A stretch of 5,853 bases of DNA from NCBI GenBank assembly GCA_030637245.1, contig DAOVVI010000126.1, forward strand, positions 1 to 5,853, in the 5' to 3' direction. This stretch comes from Cyclobacteriaceae bacterium. GTDB taxonomy: Bacteria; Bacteroidota; Bacteroidia; Cytophagales; Cyclobacteriaceae. Below, in pieces: positions 5,715 through 5,853 of this stretch (position 1 is its first letter; each line of letters begins with the position of its first letter). A program made the position numbers and the translations under genes. The notes beneath the pieces were generated by a model. The model was not told where the DNA came from and ran no database searches. It worked only from the letters and a program-made list of their open reading frames with translations.

Positions 5715-5790
5715 CAATTAAATAAATAACAATTTACAAGCATCAAAATACAAATAATTATCAATGAACTAAAAATCAATAATCGAAACT
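5715..5790 (+). repeat. 7-nt periodic array, CAAATNN type (second locus)
   Basis: After a first unit CAATTAA at 5715, units run in register from 5730: CAATTTA, then CAAGCAT at 5737, CAAAATA at 5744 and CAAATAA at 5751. A 4-nt insert TTAT (5758-5761) shifts the phase, then CAATGAA follows at 5762 and CAATAAT at 5777. The order and insert mirror the inverted array at 239-298. Confidence 0.55.
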
Positions 5791-5817
5791 GTATTCGACA
5801 TTTAATCATTGATATTT

Positions 5818-5852
5818 GAAATTTACCTGCCTCGCCGGCGGGCGGGTTTGAT
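5818..5852 (+). repeat. GC-rich dispersed element, copy 2
   Basis: This matches the reverse complement of 64-98 at 28 of 35 positions, with GGGCGGGTTTG intact at 5840-5850. Bases 5826-5832 can pair with 5840-5846 (five GC pairs, two G-T wobbles) around a 7-nt loop. It is flanked on the left by a TTTGAAATTT stretch, as copy 1 is by related AT-rich heptamers. The window ends 1 nt later, so its full extent is unknown. Confidence 0.6.
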
Positions 5853-5853
5853 A

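Noticed and set aside
64..5852. Composite transposon bounded by the two inverted GC-rich elements
   Set aside because: There is no transposase, resolvase or target duplication, and the copies look like dispersed intergenic repeats.

Overview
The window looks like a piece of a Bacteroidota chromosome. The evidence is: AT-rich spacers; no Shine-Dalgarno motifs at the starts; a textbook Bacteroidota promoter element (TATCTTTG) in front of one operon; and protein sequences that read like Bacteroidota family members. All genes are on the plus strand. The phylum is inferred from these traits; no rRNA or other marker gene is present.

Layout. Positions 1-325 are non-coding and hold short-period (7-nt) repeat arrays and a GC-rich dispersed element. 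Positions 326-1567 encode a saccharopine/alanine-dehydrogenase-type NAD(P)-dependent oxidoreductase. Positions 1587-2240 are a compact hicAB toxin-antitoxin operon with a recognisable promoter and a candidate autoregulatory operator. Directly after hicB, at 2250-2597, lies the C-terminal part of a PIN-domain (VapC-like) toxin that has lost its N-terminus, so a second toxin gene appears to have decayed here. Positions 2598-2956 are a non-coding gap with a pyrimidine-rich 7-nt periodic tract and three dyads that could be operators. Positions 2957-5626 carry a two-gene uronate operon: a tagaturonate epimerase family protein (uxaE) and, 18 nt later, uronate isomerase (uxaC). Positions 5627-5853 are non-coding, with an 8-nt periodic array, another 7-nt array and an inverted second copy of the GC-rich element.

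How the genes work together. UxaC isomerises D-galacturonate to D-tagaturonate and D-glucuronate to D-fructuronate. UxaE epimerises tagaturonate to fructuronate at C4. Together they merge both uronates into the fructuronate branch, so UxaB and UxaA would not be needed. UxuB, UxuA, a kinase, an aldolase and a transporter should be encoded elsewhere; none is in the window. The hicAB pair and the PIN remnant are accessory genes between unrelated metabolic genes. The first gene has no visible link to uronate metabolism.

I see no wholly new gene system. The most unusual content is non-coding: all three gaps longer than 150 bp contain different 7- or 8-nt periodic tracts. Two arrays, about 5.4 kb apart and in opposite orientation, share the same off-phase 4-nt interruption. 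A GC-rich element occurs near both window ends in inverted orientation.
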